NCBI GenBank assembly: GCA_963995525.1
Contig: OZ023214.1
Span: 37,519,809 to 37,583,808 of the forward strand
Length of the DNA stretch: 64,000 nt
Direction: 5' to 3'
Origin: Escarpia spicata
Taxonomy: Eukaryota > Annelida > Polychaeta > Sabellida > Siboglinidae
Positions 62,721 to 64,000 of the stretch are shown piece after piece. Position 1 is the first letter of the stretch, and every line of letters begins with the position of its first letter. Both the position numbers and the translations under genes were made by a program. The notes under the pieces were generated by a model. It was not told the DNA's origin, did no database searches, and saw only the letters and a list, made by a program, of their open reading frames with translations.

Positions 62721-63236
62721 ATCTAGCTGCCACCTTCTTCTTAACCATTTTCAAAAACTTTCTCTTCCAATTCCAAACAGGGAGGAACCTGGGTCACACA
62801 TTGTTACGCAACACGCAGTGACCCACAAAAAAGCACAGTTTTTTTGACAGGTGCACACTGTGTGAATATGCACAACATTTGTTGAAATGATTCAATTTTT
62901 TTATCAGGCAAAACTGGTCAAATGACAATCAGACAAAAGTTAAGATGTACCAAAGCTGCCAATGAACGCTGCCAGGCTGAACGCCAGCCTTTTGTATTAC
63001 GTTGAATAAAGATGACTTGCAACAAAAATATGGCTTTACATACTATATACTTAAAAAAACTAACTACTGTTGGTTTGGCAGCAATATGCTATAGTGCAAT
63101 CCAGGATCACTAGCTATGATAGTGGAAACCCACTTTGGTCAAGGAGTTCATGTTATCCTCCATTCCCCCACGATTATATATACTTCACTTATCTTCAGAT
63201 AACTTAATTGTGATTGTGGTAAAATATTTAAAGAAC

Positions 63237-64000
63237 AAGAATAAAGAACAAGAAAGTTTTATTTAGACCCCAATTACAATATATATATATATATAATATC
63301 AAATTAACGTAACATGAATAGGCATATATATTCATATATACAAATGCAGTGTAATTTCAAATTAGATGGGGTCTGTGACTCCTATTAAGACAATAACACT
63401 CGCTCTCATAGGAGCCACAATAATAATTTGTTTCAACTCAATTTTACCGAAGGAAGCGCAAATGTAAATGTGCAGGAAAAGAAAAGAAACCGAGATTACT
63501 TGATTACATATATATGCATGTATTGGAGTATTAACGATATGTTATAATAAGCAAATAATAGTTGTCAATAGTACACATCAATATACTTGTAAAAAAAACA
63601 CACATGTATGTGTATATGCACAGATACAATATCCATATGCTGATATATATAATACATATCCATACATATCACATATAATAATACAGTTTTAATGACTTTG
63701 ATAGGATGTATAGCAGTTTAATATTGTACACGTGTCTACGTATTTTTCTAATAAATTGTTTTTTGCATAATTACCAAAACCTCTGAAGCTATGTGTTTCA
63801 ATCTTCTCTGTGACTAACTTTGAGGTATGGTTAATGACATGTGGCAAACCATATCTAAGACATCTTTTGGCAAATTCATGTTTTATTCTGAATGGGTGTA
63901 ACTCTGTTTTTCCTTGTGTTGTAATTGTGTATGTAAGCATTTGTATTTAGTTTCCAATTTAATAGGTAGGCAGGGAGGTCATGATGTACATATTTATAAT
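63237..64000 (-). mobile_element. Non-LTR retroelement 3' end, cut by the window edge
   Basis: The minus frame at 63940-63689 encodes FRIKHEFAKRCLRYGLPHVI, the same C-terminal family as the element at 23645 (SKHEFAKK...). The 3' UTR runs to about 63237 and ends with AATAAA-type sequence and a ttcttg repeat. The rest of the element lies beyond the window. Confidence 0.75.

Larger units (their letters stand above)
61886..63236. other. RELCH upstream flank / promoter region
   Basis: This holds the presumptive RELCH promoter and 5' UTR. Immediately before the ATG is the palindrome ACGTGATCACGT. Around 62300-62700 are several diverged tandem units sharing ggatgtca...aagacagcgg. I saw no TATA box in a position I would trust and no conserved coding exon. 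Confidence 0.5.

Noticed and set aside
1..64000. CRISPR arrays, operons, integrons or phage elements
   Set aside because: The tandem arrays have no unique spacers and the gene structure is eukaryotic; no prokaryotic signals were seen.

Overview
This window is animal nuclear DNA. It is AT-rich, has many spliced exons with GT-AG borders, and is crowded with non-LTR retroelements, a Penelope-like element, tRNA-derived SINEs, MITE-like elements and minisatellites. That mix, together with protein divergence from vertebrates, suggests a marine invertebrate such as a mollusc, another lophotrochozoan or a lancelet. The species cannot be fixed from the sequence.

One gene spans nearly the whole window on the minus strand. 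I reconstructed 26 coding exons from 61885 (ATG) down to 717 (TGA). All exon phases agree and the coding sequence is 3558 nt (1185 residues plus stop). It is the orthologue of RELCH (KIAA1468), the Rab11-binding protein with LisH, coiled-coil and HEAT-repeat regions that works with OSBP in cholesterol transfer from recycling endosomes to the trans-Golgi network. Exons 1-23 lie in the right half (35.9-61.9 kb). A 30.3-kb intron 23 (5596-35900) separates them from exons 24-26 at the left end.

The giant intron 23 holds a second complete gene: an intronless, antisense class A GPCR (32972-34027, plus strand) that lacks the usual Arg of the DRY motif and the NPxxY motif. The rest of intron 23 is accessory DNA: a 27 x 47-bp minisatellite, a candidate DNA transposon at 8.6-10.7 kb, two CR1-like elements, a dispersed repeat carrying a tRNA-like module, MITE-like copies with about 24-bp terminal inverted repeats, and a Penelope-like element with 351-bp inverted terminal repeats inserted into an older retroelement.

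Other RELCH introns carry a 25 x 55-bp minisatellite (intron 25), a 30 x 21-bp minisatellite whose units each hold a splice-donor-like motif (intron 3), a third CR1 copy (intron 5), several reverse-transcriptase remnants (intron 2) and an antisense retroelement with an uninterrupted 625-residue reverse transcriptase frame (intron 1). The region right of 61885 is the RELCH upstream flank; it holds diverged tandem repeats and, at the edge, the 3' end of another retroelement. Nothing resembles a bacterial operon, a CRISPR array or a defence system.
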